A stretch of 64,000 bases of DNA from Acidobacteriota bacterium (GCA_019239425.1 JAFAZX010000062.1:1-64000); one strand, 5' to 3'. Shown: positions 33,389 through 44,314, counted from the stretch's first letter. Notes: generated from the sequence alone by a model not told the origin. A program made the numbers and translations.

Positions 33389-33587
33389 ACGGCGGCGGCC
33401 AGCGACGGCGGCGGTGCCGCCGCGCGTGGGAACCCTGACGGGGTTGGGTGTGAGGATGTGACATGTGATCCCGGAGCAGGGCGCCGGGGCGAACCTCGGA
33501 CCCGGAAAGGTGTCGGTCGGGTGGCTTCTCGCCGTATGGCTGTTCGTTTTCGGATAGATAATCCTGGCGATTGAATTAAGGAAAACG

Positions 33588-33954
33588 ATGGAGAGACTGT
33601 TCTATCTGATCGGAGCGTTGTCGGCCTTCGTCGGCGTGGCGGCGGGGGCGTTCGGGGCGCACGGGCTGAAGGAGCGCCTGAGTGCGGAGATGCTCGCCGT
33701 CTTCGAGACGGGCGTGCGATATCAGATGTACCACGCCTTCGCGCTCTTCGCCGCGGCGTGGGCGGCCTCGCGCTGGCCGGGCGGTTTGACGACGGCCTCG
33801 GGCTGGCTCTTCGTCGCCGGCACCGTCATCTTCTCCGGCAGCCTGTACGTCCTTTCGCTCACCGGCCTGCGCTGGCTCGGCGCCGTCACGCCCCTCGGCG
33901 GCCTCGCCTTCCTCGCCGGCTGGCTCTGCCTGGCGGCCGCGTGTTGGAAAAGCT

Positions 33955-33956
<2 letters not shown>
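33588..33956 (+). CDS. DUF423 family inner-membrane protein
   Basis: 122 residues with four hydrophobic segments. The family's N-terminus is plain: LIGALSAFVGVAAGAFGAHG followed by LKERLSAEMLAVFETGVRYQ and MYHAFALFAAAWA; later VIFSGSLYVLSLTGLRWLG matches the conserved GS...Y segment. Function unknown (YgdD/TMEM256-like). It stands between the NACHT gene and a convergent permease gene. Its stop codon lies in the left arm of a 31-bp heptad palindrome. Confidence 0.9.
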
Positions 33957-34033
<77 letters not shown>

Positions 34034-34035
34034 GC

Positions 34036-35370
34036 TCATACTGCGTCGTTCCCGTTGCTCCACAGAAAGTAGACGGGGACGCCGGTGGCGAGGATGGCGA
34101 GGCCGAGGGCGCTGTTGAAGGTGTCGTGGTAAAAAGTGGCGGCGACGATGAGGGCGCAGGCCGCGGCGAAGAAGGCGGTGGTGAAGGGGTGGCCGGGGAC
34201 GCGGAACGTCGCGCCCCCTCCGTCTCTGCGGCGGAAGACGAAGAGCGAGAGGGCCGTCAGCCCGAACCAGATGAAGTCCACCGAGACGACGTAGTTGAGT
34301 ATCCGCTCGTAGCTGCCCGAGGCGGCGATGACCGCCGCGAAGAAGCCCTGCAGGGCGATGGCCGCGACCGGCGCGCGCGTCTTCGCGCTGACGCGCGCGA
34401 CGCCGCGGAAGAAGAGGCCGTCCTCCGCCATCGCGAAGTAGACGCGCGGCGCCGTCAACATGCTCTGACTCAAGAAGCCGAGCGTCGAGACGGCGATGCC
34501 GGCCGCGATGAGCAGCGCGCCGCGCTCGCCGAGCACGAGGCGCATGACGGAGGTCGCCGGCGTCTTCGTCGCCGCCAGACCTTCCGCGCCGAGCGCGCTC
34601 AGGCACGCCGCGTTGACCAGCACGTAGAGCAGTATCACGCCGCACACGCCGAGCAGCAGCCCGCGCGGCAGGTCGCGCCGCGGGTCGCGCATTTCGCCCG
34701 AGACGAAGCTCGCCGTCTGCCAGCCGCCGTACGCGAACATCACCGGCGTCAGCGCCGCGCCGATGCTCGCCAGCAGTCCCAGAGAGGCGGGACGGTCGAG
34801 CAGCGGCCCTCCCGTCAACGCGCGCGGCTCCGCGACCCCGAACAGGCCGCACGCGACGAGCGCCGCTATCGCCAGAATCTTCAAGACCATCAGGACGCTC
34901 TGCACGTTGCTGCCCGCGCGCACGCCGAGGCAGTTGACGACCGTCAGCAGCAGGAGCGTGAGCGCGGCCGTCACCCAGTCGGGTAAGCCAGCGCCGGTCA
35001 GCTCCGCGAAGTAGCGCGCGAAGGTGACGGCGACCGCGGCCATCCCGCCCGTCTGCACGACGAGCAGCAAGGCCCAGCCGTAGAGGAACGCGACGCCCGG
35101 GTGGAACGCCTCGCGCAGGTACGCGTACTGCCCGCCGACCTCCGGGCGGCGCGCGGCCAGCTCGGCGTAGACGAACGCGCCGGCCAACGCCACCGCGCCG
35201 CCCGCGAGCCAAGCGCCGAGGATGAGCGGCGGCGTGTGCACCTGCTGCGCGACGACGTAGGGGTTGATGAAGATGCCCGAGCCGATGATGCCGCCCATCA
35301 CGATCATCGTCGCGTCGAACAGGTTCAGCCTGCGCGCCAGCCCGTGACTGCCTGCGTCTTTGTTAGTCAT
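34036..35370 (-). CDS. APC-superfamily amino acid permease
   Basis: 444 residues with about 12 membrane helices. The N-terminal helix-break signature is LFDATMIVMGGIIGSGIFIN, the G-S-G-I-F motif of APC transporters, followed by LILGAWLAGGAVALAGAFVY and AELAARRPEVGGQYAYLREA with the conserved P-x-x-G-G-x-Y. It imports or exchanges amino acids or polyamines across the inner membrane; specificity cannot be read. No solute-binding or regulatory gene is adjacent. It is convergent with DUF423. Confidence 0.92.
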   Translation of the reverse strand: MTNKDAGSHGLARRLNLFDATMIVMGGIIGSGIFINPYVVAQQVHTPPLILGAWLAGGAVALAGAFVYAELAARRPEVGGQYAYLREAFHPGVAFLYGWALLLVVQTGGMAAVAVTFARYFAELTGAGLPDWVTAALTLLLLTVVNCLGVRAGSNVQSVLMVLKILAIAALVACGLFGVAEPRALTGGPLLDRPASLGLLASIGAALTPVMFAYGGWQTASFVSGEMRDPRRDLPRGLLLGVCGVILLYVLVNAACLSALGAEGLAATKTPATSVMRLVLGERGALLIAAGIAVSTLGFLSQSMLTAPRVYFAMAEDGLFFRGVARVSAKTRAPVAAIALQGFFAAVIAASGSYERILNYVVSVDFIWFGLTALSLFVFRRRDGGGATFRVPGHPFTTAFFAAACALIVAATFYHDTFNSALGLAILATGVPVYFLWSNGNDAV

Positions 35371-35413
35371 CGGGCGAGGTTATACATGAGACTCGCGTCC
35401 CGAGTGAAGGGAA

Positions 35414-35490
35414 TTTAACCACAGAGACACAGAGACGCAGCTTGGGGCCAATAGCTCAACCAGCTGTGCCTCTGTGTCTCTGTGGTTAAA
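35414..35490. repeat. ~75-bp palindromic repeat (TTAACCACAGAGACAC family), copy 1
   Basis: Arms TTTAACCACAGAGACACAGA and its complement at the right end; GC-rich loop. Other copies are at 39182, 49084 and 55088. It lies upstream of the permease gene. Confidence 0.92.
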
Positions 35491-35534
35491 TTATCCTTCC
35501 GCAACCTCACCTGTTTCGGAAGGGCGCGGTCGGT

Positions 35535-37472
35535 TTAAGGATTCCAGTTGTCGGGGATGAACTCGACGGCGAGGGCCTCGCCGTCGAAGGGCTGTTTGTC
35601 GTCGCGGCGGGAGCGGTAGGTGACGAGGACGTGGTCGGCGCGCTCGCGCGGGCCGCACGAGACGGTGCCGGTCTTGACCTCGGTGGTGTACGTGACGAAG
35701 CGGACGCGGCGCATGTCCTCCGCGCGCAGGCGTAAGGTCATGCCGTCCGGAGTCTCGACGCGGAAGACGACGCCCGGGTTGGCGCACTCGATCTCGGCCA
35801 GCCGGCCGCAGACCTGCGCGCCCTCGAAGCGGAGCCGCTTCCACTGCGGCGCGCCGCGCATCGGCAGGTCGCACGGCTGCGTGGGGGCGTTCGCGCCGGC
35901 CGGCAGCTCGTTGGCCTCGCGGGTCGCGGCCGCGGCCTGCTCGCGCCGCGTCTCGATGCGCCGGACGAGGGCGGCGGCCTGCGCGCGCAGGCGCTCGTCC
36001 TGCCCGGACGCGGCGTAAGGCTCGGCCAGCTTCCGCGCCTCTTCGAAGCGTGCGGCGAGCATCAGCGCCTGCGCGTGCATCAGCGCGAGGTCTGCGCGGC
36101 GCGGCGCGAGCGCCCGCGCGCCCGCGAGCAGCGTGGCCGCCTCTTCGTACCGGTCGCCGCGCTCAATCTCAATCGAGGCGAGCAGCTTGTACGTCTCGAC
36201 GAAGCGCGGCGCCAGCTCCAGGGCGCGGCGCAGCTCCGCGCGGAGGAGTTCGGTGCGCTCCTCGAACTGCTTGGGCGTGACGCCTTCGAGGTTGTCCGCG
36301 CCCTCGCGGTTGAGCGCGTCGGCGAGGAGGTAGTGCGCGAGGTAGTTGGACGCGTCCGACTCGACGGCGACCTTCAGGTGCTCGCACGCCTCGGCCGCGC
36401 GCCCCTGCCGCAGCCGCAGGGCGCCGAGCGCGACGCGCGCCAGCGCGAGCTTCGGGTCGAGTCCGACCGCGCGCGTCAGGTAGGCGTCCGATTCCTCCTC
36501 GTGGTCGGTGTGGAGCAGAAGGTCTCCGAGCCGGGCCGCGACCTCCGCCTCCGAGAGCGCGCGCGCTCTCGCCTGCGCGTCGAAGTCGAGCGGGCGCGCG
36601 AACTCCTCGACGCCCGCCTTGTAACGCGCGCGGCGCACGTAGGCTGCGAGTCCGGCCTCGACCTCCGCGACGCCCGCGCCGAACGCCTCGCGCATCGCGT
36701 CGTCGACCTGCTTACCTTCGGCGAGCAGGTCTGTGAAGCGCGCGAGCGCGGCGCCGCGCCCGCCGCGCGCTTCGGAGAGGTAGTGGACGAGCGCCCACGA
36801 CTGCGCGTAGAAGAGCGCGCGCTGCTCGGGCTCGGAATAGGCGGGCGAGTTCTGGTCGAGCGCGAGGAGCGTCTGGAGGGGCATCAGCTCGCGCCTGCGC
36901 AACTCGCGCGGGCGGCGCTCGGGCGCCCCGCCAATCGTCAGCCTGCGGCCGTCCGGAGAGAGGCGCGCCGTGCTGTAGAACTCGGCCATGCCCTCCTTGA
37001 ACCAGAGCGGCGCGACGCGGAAGCGGTTGTTGACGAGCAGGTGCGTGTACTCGTGCAGCAGCGTCGAAGGGTCTTGCGAGAGGTCACCGGCGCGCGCGAG
37101 CGTGATGTAGTTGACGTCGGTGCCCGGCTGGAAGTAGCCGGCGACGCCGCGCGCGACGTGCCCGCCGAAGCGCGGCTTGAAGGGCGTGTAAGCGGCGTCG
37201 TCGGGGAAGACGATGACCGCGGTCGGCACGTTCGCGTCGAAGTACTCGCCGGGGAACAGTCTTGAGAAGGCCGCGCGGTACGCTTCGAGGTTCGCGGCCA
37301 AGCGCCGCAGCTCGTCCTCCGCAGCGCCCCCCTCGACGAGAAAGTTCCGCGTGCGCACACTCACCCACGCGGTCGCCTGGCTCTGGCGCGCGGCCCCCGC
37401 GGGGCGGTTCGAAAGGACGAGCGGCGCCGCGAGCGCCAGCAGCAGGAGGAGTCGGGGGGAAAGCCTTTTCAT
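35535..37472 (-). CDS. Secreted TPR zinc metallopeptidase (peptidase MA/DUF1570-like)
   Basis: 645 residues from ATG 37472, which starts a good signal peptide (RLLLLLALAAPLVLSNRPAG). The zinc motif is HEYTH in DPSTLLHEYTHLLVNN, with the third-ligand Glu region LWFKEGMAEFYSTARLS, the arrangement of DUF1570/peptidase-MA-like gluzincins. Residues ~320-540 are TPR repeats (LTRAVGLDPKLALARVALGA, LRRALELAPRFVETYKLLAS). A C-terminal beta domain (VVFRVETPDGMTLRLRAEDM) ends with EFIPDNWNP. Probably a periplasmic or surface peptidase; substrate unknown. Confidence 0.85.
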   Translation of the reverse strand: MKRLSPRLLLLLALAAPLVLSNRPAGAARQSQATAWVSVRTRNFLVEGGAAEDELRRLAANLEAYRAAFSRLFPGEYFDANVPTAVIVFPDDAAYTPFKPRFGGHVARGVAGYFQPGTDVNYITLARAGDLSQDPSTLLHEYTHLLVNNRFRVAPLWFKEGMAEFYSTARLSPDGRRLTIGGAPERRPRELRRRELMPLQTLLALDQNSPAYSEPEQRALFYAQSWALVHYLSEARGGRGAALARFTDLLAEGKQVDDAMREAFGAGVAEVEAGLAAYVRRARYKAGVEEFARPLDFDAQARARALSEAEVAARLGDLLLHTDHEEESDAYLTRAVGLDPKLALARVALGALRLRQGRAAEACEHLKVAVESDASNYLAHYLLADALNREGADNLEGVTPKQFEERTELLRAELRRALELAPRFVETYKLLASIEIERGDRYEEAATLLAGARALAPRRADLALMHAQALMLAARFEEARKLAEPYAASGQDERLRAQAAALVRRIETRREQAAAATREANELPAGANAPTQPCDLPMRGAPQWKRLRFEGAQVCGRLAEIECANPGVVFRVETPDGMTLRLRAEDMRRVRFVTYTTEVKTGTVSCGPRERADHVLVTYRSRRDDKQPFDGEALAVEFIPDNWNP

Positions 37473-37511
37473 GTCTCGCAAAGTACGGGAGACTGTGCGG
37501 GTTTGTTCCGG

Positions 37512-37629
37512 AGCAGTAGGCAGTAGGCAGATGGCAGTAGGCAGCCGCTCCGCGTGACGGACGTTCAAGGATTACATCGGAAGTCTCGGCCGCAGGTCTT
37601 CAACTGCCTACTGCCTACTGCCTACTGCT
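37512..37629. repeat. AGTAGGC heptad arrays flanking a 57-bp spacer
   Basis: Left array (37512-37544) and right complementary array (37602-37629) with a 7-bp period; the arms are imperfect complements. The right array touches the stop of the small membrane gene. Confidence 0.85.
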
Positions 37630-37800
37630 TTAAAGCAGCGACTTCAAGAGGTAGACGACGCCGACGACGGCCGCGACGGCGGCGAGCACGACGAGCGCGA
37701 TGCAGCCGTAGAAGGTGAGCCGGAGCTTCTTCGCGGTCTTCTCGTCGCCCGGGGAGAGCGGGTTCTGCGGGAAGTACGGCGGCGGGGTATCGGTCGGCAC
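37630..37800 (-). CDS. 56-residue single-TM hypothetical protein
   Basis: Starts at GTG 37800 (MPTDTPPPYFPQNPLSPGDE), with GAGGAG 11 nt upstream. A basic stretch (KTAKKLRLTFYG) leads into one membrane helix (CIALVVLAAVAAVVGVVYLL) ending KSLL. TACAAT about 35 bp upstream could be a -10 element. The frame is open further upstream without a start codon. No family recognised; the proline-rich cytosolic head plus tail anchor is common among small assembly or regulatory proteins. Confidence 0.5.
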   Translation of the reverse strand: MPTDTPPPYFPQNPLSPGDEKTAKKLRLTFYGCIALVVLAAVAAVVGVVYLLKSLL

Positions 37801-37927
37801 GTCCTCGTCGGGCTCCTCTTCGGCGCGGGCGATTGTACCACAGGCGCTAGCTTGCCCGGCCCGCGGGGCGCGTGCTACCGTTTTCGCTTTCGAAGGAGGG
37901 GAGTTTGGTTCCCACCGTCAAGCCGTC

Positions 37928-38452
37928 ATGATTCGACCGTTCCGCGGCACACACCCGCAGATTCACCCGACCGCGTTCATCGAGGAGAGCGCGCAAGTCA
38001 TCGGCGACGTGCACGTCGGCGAACAGTCTTCCGTCTGGTTCGGCGCGGTCGTGCGCGGCGACGTGTTCCACATCAGGATCGGGAATCGCACCAACGTGCA
38101 GGACGGCACCGTCATCCACGTCTCGAACGGCACGCACGCCACCATCCTCGAAGACGAGGTGACCATCGGGCACAACGTCACGCTGCACGGCTGCTACGTC
38201 GAGCGCGGGTGTCTGATAGGCATCGGCGCCATCGTGATGGACGCGTGCCGCGTCGGCCGCCACTCGCTGGTCGCGGCCGGCGCGCTGCTGTCGCCGGGGA
38301 CAATCGTCCCGCCGCGCTCGCTCGTGATGGGCGTGCCGGCGCGCGTCAAGCGGCAGTTGAGCGACGCGGAGGTCGCAGACCTCGACGTGTTCTGGCGGAA
38401 CTACGTCGAATACACGCGGGCCTACCGCGAGGAGTACGGAATCGAGGGCTGA
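37928..38452 (+). CDS. Gamma carbonic anhydrase family protein
   Basis: 174 residues folding as a left-handed beta-helix of hexapeptide repeats. Metal-ligand histidines fit the family: NVQDGTVIHVSNGTHATILE, VTIGHNVTLHGCYVERGCLI. Other family segments are VHVGEQSSVWFGAVVRGDVF and LVMGVPARVKRQLSDAEV. It probably hydrates CO2 or acts as a related acyltransferase-fold enzyme; many members have no proven activity. The next gene starts 4 bp after its stop, so it is co-transcribed with the PagL-like gene. Confidence 0.92.
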   Translation: MIRPFRGTHPQIHPTAFIEESAQVIGDVHVGEQSSVWFGAVVRGDVFHIRIGNRTNVQDGTVIHVSNGTHATILEDEVTIGHNVTLHGCYVERGCLIGIGAIVMDACRVGRHSLVAAGALLSPGTIVPPRSLVMGVPARVKRQLSDAEVADLDVFWRNYVEYTRAYREEYGIEG

Positions 38453-38456
38453 AGCC

Positions 38457-39137
38457 ATGCGTCGAATGTTGAGCCGCGCCGCGTTCGTCCTCGCACTTCT
38501 ATTCTCCGTCTGCGCCGGCGCGTCCGCGCAGGAGGTGGCGGGACTCGCAGAACCCGAAGAGACTTCGGGCGCGCACCAGCGCGGCGTCTACGGGATGGAG
38601 CGCGCGGCCAACGAGTACGGCGTGTGGGGCGGCGGCTCTTTCAGCAGTCCGACGCTCATCGGCTCGACCGAGCGCGTGCGATTCGGCCTCTTCGCCTTCC
38701 GCTACGCGCGCGTGCTGGCGCGCGGCGACAACCTCGCGCTGAAGTACACGATTGACGCCGTGCCCGTCGCGTCGATGTCGTTCCCTTCGTTCGAGGCGGC
38801 GGCGGGCGGCGGCTTCCGCGAGGTGCGGAAGACGATCACGGGCGCGGGGCTTTCGCCCGTCGGCTTCCAGGTCAACTTCCGCCGGCGCGAGCGCGTGCAG
38901 CCGTTCGCGCAGGCTTCGGGCGGCTTCCTCTACTTCGGCGAGCGCGTGCCCGACGCGCGCGGCGCGCAGTTCAACTTCACGGGCGACTTCGGCGGCGGCG
39001 TCCAGTGGAAAGTCAGCCCGCGCCGCGCGTGGACGGTCGGGTATCGCTACCACCACGTCTCGAACGGCTACCGCGCCGACGTGAACCCGGGGTTTGATTC
39101 TAACCTGTTCTACGTAGGCTTCTCTATATTTAGGTAA
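38457..39137 (+). CDS. PagL-like acyloxyacyl hydrolase (lipid A 3-O-deacylase family)
   Basis: 226 residues with a signal peptide (FVLALLFSVCAGASAQ) and a beta-barrel pattern of alternating strands (WGGGSFSSPTLIGSTERVRF, FGGGVQWKVSPRRAWTVGYR). The PagL catalytic His-Ser pair appears in YRYHHVSNGYRADVNPGFDS, and the last strand NLFYVGFSIFR ends in an aromatic/Arg as outer-membrane proteins do. It would remove a 3-linked acyl chain from lipid A in the outer membrane, which implies an LPS-bearing organism. The catalytic Glu cannot be placed with certainty. Confidence 0.82.
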   Translation: MRRMLSRAAFVLALLFSVCAGASAQEVAGLAEPEETSGAHQRGVYGMERAANEYGVWGGGSFSSPTLIGSTERVRFGLFAFRYARVLARGDNLALKYTIDAVPVASMSFPSFEAAAGGGFREVRKTITGAGLSPVGFQVNFRRRERVQPFAQASGGFLYFGERVPDARGAQFNFTGDFGGGVQWKVSPRRAWTVGYRYHHVSNGYRADVNPGFDSNLFYVGFSIFR

Positions 39138-39181
39138 GAGTGGTCGGGTTTAGAGTTTGTTGAGAGTGTAGTGAAAGGTGG

Positions 39182-39248
39182 TTCACCACAGAGACACAGA
39201 GACACAGCTTGGGGCAGATAATTCAACAAGCTGTGTCTCTGTGGTGAA
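39182..39248. repeat. ~67-bp palindromic repeat, copy 2 (TTCACCAC...GTGGTGAA)
   Basis: Same family as 35414-35490, but both ends carry C/G in place of A/T (TTCACCAC with GTGGTGAA), so the arms changed together. Confidence 0.9.
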
Positions 39249-39285
39249 AGAAACCGTCGCAACGAGCAACTCTGATTTAAGAAAG

Positions 39286-40686
39286 ATGGCAGCAAAAACG
39301 CAACCGGCGCGCGGGATGCGCGACTTCCTCCCCTCGGAATTGCGCAAGCGCGAGTACGTGATCCGCGTCATCAAGGAGGTGTACGAGCGCTACGGCTTCG
39401 AGCCCTTAGAGACGCCCGCGGTCGAGAACATCGAGACCTTGATGGGGAAGTACGGCGAGGAGGGCAACCGGCTCATCTTCAAAATCCTCAAGCGCGGCGA
39501 GCACGAGAAGACGGGCGAGGCCGACTTGGCACTTCGATATGATTTGACGGTGCCGCTCGCACGCGTCGTCGCCGAGTACGGCGACAAGCTCCCGAAGTTT
39601 TTCAAGCGCTACCAGATTCAACCCGTCTGGCGCGCCGACCGCCCCGCGCGCGGCCGCTACCGCGAGTTCTACCAGTGCGACGTTGACTGCACGGGGACGC
39701 GCTCGCCCGTCGCCGAGGCCGAAATCATCGCCGCGGCGAGCGAGGTGCTCCGCACGCTCGGCTTCGACAACTTCACGATTCGTTTGAATCACCGGCAGGT
39801 GCTGGCGGGCGTGCTCGAAGCGGCGGGGATAGCGGCGGACAAGCAGGGCGATGCGTTGGTTGCCATCGACAAGCTCGACAAGATCGGGCGTGAGGGCGTG
39901 GCGCGCGAGTTCGAGGCGCGCGGCATCGGCGCGGACGGCGGCGGCAAGCTGCTCGACTTCTTCGAGAAGTTGCCCGAGCTGGAACACGCCGCCGAGTTCG
40001 TCGCGGAAGGTGAAGGCGAGGTGTCGCAGGCCGTGGCCTACAACCGCGCCGCGCTCGGCCGCCTCGTCGAGTTCGTCGGCGGACACGACGCGGGCGCGCT
40101 CGGCATCGAGAACCTGCGCCAGATAGTTGAGTACGCCGAAGCGTACGGCGTGGCCGACAGGATAAAGATAGACCCGAGCATCGCGCGCGGGCTTTCGTAC
40201 TACACGGGCGCGATTATGGAGATCGGCGTGCCCGACCTCGCCGGCTCGCTCGGCGGCGGCGGGCGCTATGACAACCTCGTCGGGATGTTCTCCGGTAAAG
40301 AGATCACGGCGTGCGGCTTCTCTCTGGGGCTCGAGCGCATCGTCCTCATAATGTCCGAGCGCGGGATGTTCCCTGAGAATCTGGGCCGAGCGTCGGCCGA
40401 CGTTCTGGTGACGGTGTGGAATGAGGAGTCGGTCAAAGACTCGCTCGCCTTCGCCGCGGAGTTGAGACGAAGTGCGCCGGGCCTGCGCGTTGACGTGTAC
40501 CCGGACGCGGACAAGCTCGGGAAGCAGTTGAAGTACGCCTCCGCGCTCGGCGTCCCCTTCGTCGTCGTCATCGGCGACGACGAGCGCGCGCGCGGCGAGG
40601 TCGCGGTGAAAGACATGAAGACCGGCGAGCAGCGGACGTTGAAACGTGAAGAAGTCGCCGCCGCCTTGGCTGAAGCCCGACCGTGA
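39286..40686 (+). CDS. hisS: Histidyl-tRNA synthetase
   Basis: 466 residues, a class II synthetase that charges tRNA-His. Motif 1 region ARGMRDFLPSELRKREYVIR, motif 2 KRYQIQPVWRADRPARGRYR followed by EFYQCDVDCTG, the histidine-binding loop ARGLSYYTGAIMEIGVP, and motif 3 GFSLGLERIVLIM. The anticodon-binding domain is the C-terminal ~100 residues (VLVTVWNEESVKDSLAFAAE). The start at ATG 39286 gives the conserved MAAKTQPARGMRDF beginning; the frame runs upstream through the palindromic repeat. Its last codons (AEARP-stop) are encoded by the left arm of a 25-bp inverted repeat. aspS follows. Confidence 0.97.
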   Translation: MAAKTQPARGMRDFLPSELRKREYVIRVIKEVYERYGFEPLETPAVENIETLMGKYGEEGNRLIFKILKRGEHEKTGEADLALRYDLTVPLARVVAEYGDKLPKFFKRYQIQPVWRADRPARGRYREFYQCDVDCTGTRSPVAEAEIIAAASEVLRTLGFDNFTIRLNHRQVLAGVLEAAGIAADKQGDALVAIDKLDKIGREGVAREFEARGIGADGGGKLLDFFEKLPELEHAAEFVAEGEGEVSQAVAYNRAALGRLVEFVGGHDAGALGIENLRQIVEYAEAYGVADRIKIDPSIARGLSYYTGAIMEIGVPDLAGSLGGGGRYDNLVGMFSGKEITACGFSLGLERIVLIMSERGMFPENLGRASADVLVTVWNEESVKDSLAFAAELRRSAPGLRVDVYPDADKLGKQLKYASALGVPFVVVIGDDERARGEVAVKDMKTGEQRTLKREEVAAALAEARP

Positions 40687-40753
40687 GGGAGGGCGTATAG
40701 CATTCATCATGCGTATGGAGTAGGACAGGACGCCCTCCCTTACGGTCGGGCTT
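40673..40753. repeat. 25-bp inverted repeat (GAAGCCCGACCGTGAGGGAG family) ending hisS
   Basis: Arms are complementary with one mismatch and share a word with 2458-2486, where AGAAGCCCGACCGTGAGGG follows the first DUF4097-like gene. The hisS TGA is in the left arm. Confidence 0.8.
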
Positions 40754-40768
40754 CCGCCTCGGGATATT

Positions 40769-42583
<1,815 letters not shown>

Positions 42584-42592
42584 AGGCGAAAG

Positions 42593-43087
42593 ATGAGCGA
42601 CGACAGAGACCGCTCCCTGCGCGAGCACCTGCTCTCCCTCCTGCGCGGCGGCGGCGCGCACATCAAGTTCGGAGAGGCGTTAGACGGCTTCCCCGCCGAG
42701 TTCTTCAACGCGCGGGCCGGGGGCGTGCCCTACACGCCCTGGCAACTGCTCGAACACATGCGCATCGCGCAGTGGGACATCCTTGAGTTCAGCCGCTCGG
42801 CCGCGCACGTCTCGCCCAAGTGGCCCGAAGGCTACTGGCCGGAGGAGGGCTTGGCGGCTGACGAAGAGGACTGGCAACGCAGCGTCGAGAGCTTCCGCTC
42901 AGACCTGCGCGCGGTGGAGGCGCTGGTCGAAGACGAGTCGAACGACCTCCACGCCAGGATTCCGCACGGCACGGGTCAGACCCTCCTGCGCGAGGCCCTG
43001 CTCGTCGCAGACCACAACGCCTATCACCTCGGCGCGCTCGTCACCCTGCGCCGCGCCCTCGAAGCCGCGCGCACCGCGGGCGCTTGA
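42593..43087 (+). CDS. DinB-like metal-dependent four-helix protein
   Basis: 164 residues. The DinB/YfiT-like pattern is a first helix with a histidine, WQLLEHMRIAQWDILEFSRS, and a later VADHNAYHLGALVTLRRALE, giving the His-...-His-x-x-x-His metal triad of the superfamily. Members act as metal-dependent thiol transferases or damage-related proteins of mostly unknown function. It begins 9 bp after aspS and 12 bp before the JAMM gene, so the three form one unit, probably by read-through rather than by common function. Confidence 0.85.
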   Translation: MSDDRDRSLREHLLSLLRGGGAHIKFGEALDGFPAEFFNARAGGVPYTPWQLLEHMRIAQWDILEFSRSAAHVSPKWPEGYWPEEGLAADEEDWQRSVESFRSDLRAVEALVEDESNDLHARIPHGTGQTLLREALLVADHNAYHLGALVTLRRALEAARTAGA

Positions 43088-43099
43088 GTCACTCGGAAC

Positions 43100-43525
43100 G
43101 TGGGGCCGGCAGTCTTCAAGCTTCCTCAGGCAATCGTCGAAGAGATGTTGGCGCACGCGCGTGCCCGCGCGCCGGAGGAGTGCTGCGGACTTCTGGGCGG
43201 TGAAGGGAACCGTGCCGTAAGTGTCTACCGCCTGCGCAACGCCGCGCCCCGACCCGAGGTCGCCTACGAGGCCGCGCCCGAGGAGCTGTTCGGGGCGCAG
43301 CGAGAGATGCGCGCGCGCGGCGAGAGACTCGTCGGCATCTACCACTCGCACCCGCGCTCGACGGAACCCGAGCCGTCGCGGGCGGACGTGCGACTCGCCT
43401 TTTACCCCGAAGCTTTCTACTTCATAATCGGCTTCGACGAAGGGGGCGAGGGCGTCCTGCGCGCCTTCCGCATCTCGGAGCGCGAAGGGTTTTGGGAATC
43501 CGCGCCGTTCGAGACGGAAGGCTGA
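43100..43525 (+). CDS. JAMM/MPN+ metallopeptidase (M67 family)
   Basis: 141 residues from GTG 43100. The JAMM zinc site reads EECCGLLGG (catalytic Glu26/27) and YHSHPRSTEPEPSRAD (His82, His84, Asp96). There is one extra residue between the second His and the Ser compared with the usual H-x-H-x7-S-x2-D spacing. Bacterial members of this short type process ubiquitin-like sulfur carriers (ThiS/MoaD/CysO-like) or act as isopeptidases. No such partner or ThiF/MoeB-like gene is adjacent, so its target is unknown. Confidence 0.88.
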   Translation: MGPAVFKLPQAIVEEMLAHARARAPEECCGLLGGEGNRAVSVYRLRNAAPRPEVAYEAAPEELFGAQREMRARGERLVGIYHSHPRSTEPEPSRADVRLAFYPEAFYFIIGFDEGGEGVLRAFRISEREGFWESAPFETEG

Positions 43526-43567
43526 AGGGAGAGAACCCGCGCCGCGCGCGTTACGTAAGAAGCAGGC

Positions 43568-44278
43568 ATGACGGAGAAGAGGAGCAAGTACGACACAGAC
43601 CCGCTCGACCCGGAGTTCGTGCGCCGCACGGAGGAGAACCTCTGGGGCGCGAGCCGTGCGCCGCGGCCCGAACAGTCCGACCCCAGCGGGCGGCCCTCGG
43701 TCACGGAAGAGCCGACGCGCCGCCTCGACGAGCAGGGGCCTGACTCGTACCCTTCGGTCTTCGTCCCGCCGGCCTACCAGCCGCCGCGCCCGCAGCCGCA
43801 GCCGTTCGCGAACTTCGGCACAGAGCCGCACCAGCCGCCCGCGACGACCGCGCCGCCGCCGCCCGGCCCCTCTTCGCCCTATAACCCCTACCAAGCTTAC
43901 ACGGGGCCGACGCACCGCCGCGTCGCGCGGCTCGGGCTGCCGGAGAAGTGGGCCGTCATCCTGCCCTACTTCCCCGCGTACATCGGGCTGGTCGCGTCCA
44001 TCATCGAGCTGGCGTTGGCGCCGCGCGAGGAGACGCGCACGCGCTTCCATGCCGCTCAGGGGCTCGCGCTGCACCTGGCCATCCTCGCCGTCTCGTTCCT
44101 CTTCAAGTTCGTCACCCTCGCCTCGGGCAGCGGCTTCGGCGCGGGACTCTTCGGCGCGGCCGCCTTCGTCTTCCTCATCGTCTCCATCATTCGCGTCTGG
44201 CAGGGCAAGCCCCACCACATCGCCGCCCTCGACGAGCCCGCCAACTGGCTCCGCGAAAAGATCGCGCCCACACAGTAG
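43568..44278 (+). CDS. DUF4870-like membrane protein with long proline-rich head
   Basis: 236 residues. Residues 1-125 are disordered, rich in Pro, Gln and Ala (PPRPQPQPFANFGTEP). The rest has the DUF4870-type arrangement: AVILPYFPAYIGLVASIIEL, then RFHAAQGLALHLAILAVSFL with the conserved His/Gln after the charged loop, and a third helix (FGAAAFVFLIVSIIRVWQGK). Probable inner-membrane protein of unknown function. It follows the JAMM gene by 43 bp. Confidence 0.8.
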   Translation: MTEKRSKYDTDPLDPEFVRRTEENLWGASRAPRPEQSDPSGRPSVTEEPTRRLDEQGPDSYPSVFVPPAYQPPRPQPQPFANFGTEPHQPPATTAPPPPGPSSPYNPYQAYTGPTHRRVARLGLPEKWAVILPYFPAYIGLVASIIELALAPREETRTRFHAAQGLALHLAILAVSFLFKFVTLASGSGFGAGLFGAAAFVFLIVSIIRVWQGKPHHIAALDEPANWLREKIAPTQ

Positions 44279-44314
44279 GCAGTAGGCAGACGGCAGTAGC
44301 CAGTAGAAAAACGC

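Noticed and set aside
33465..33557. A 30-codon GTG frame between the NACHT gene and DUF423
   Set aside because: No ribosome-binding site, no recognisable sequence apart from one hydrophobic stretch; too short to support.
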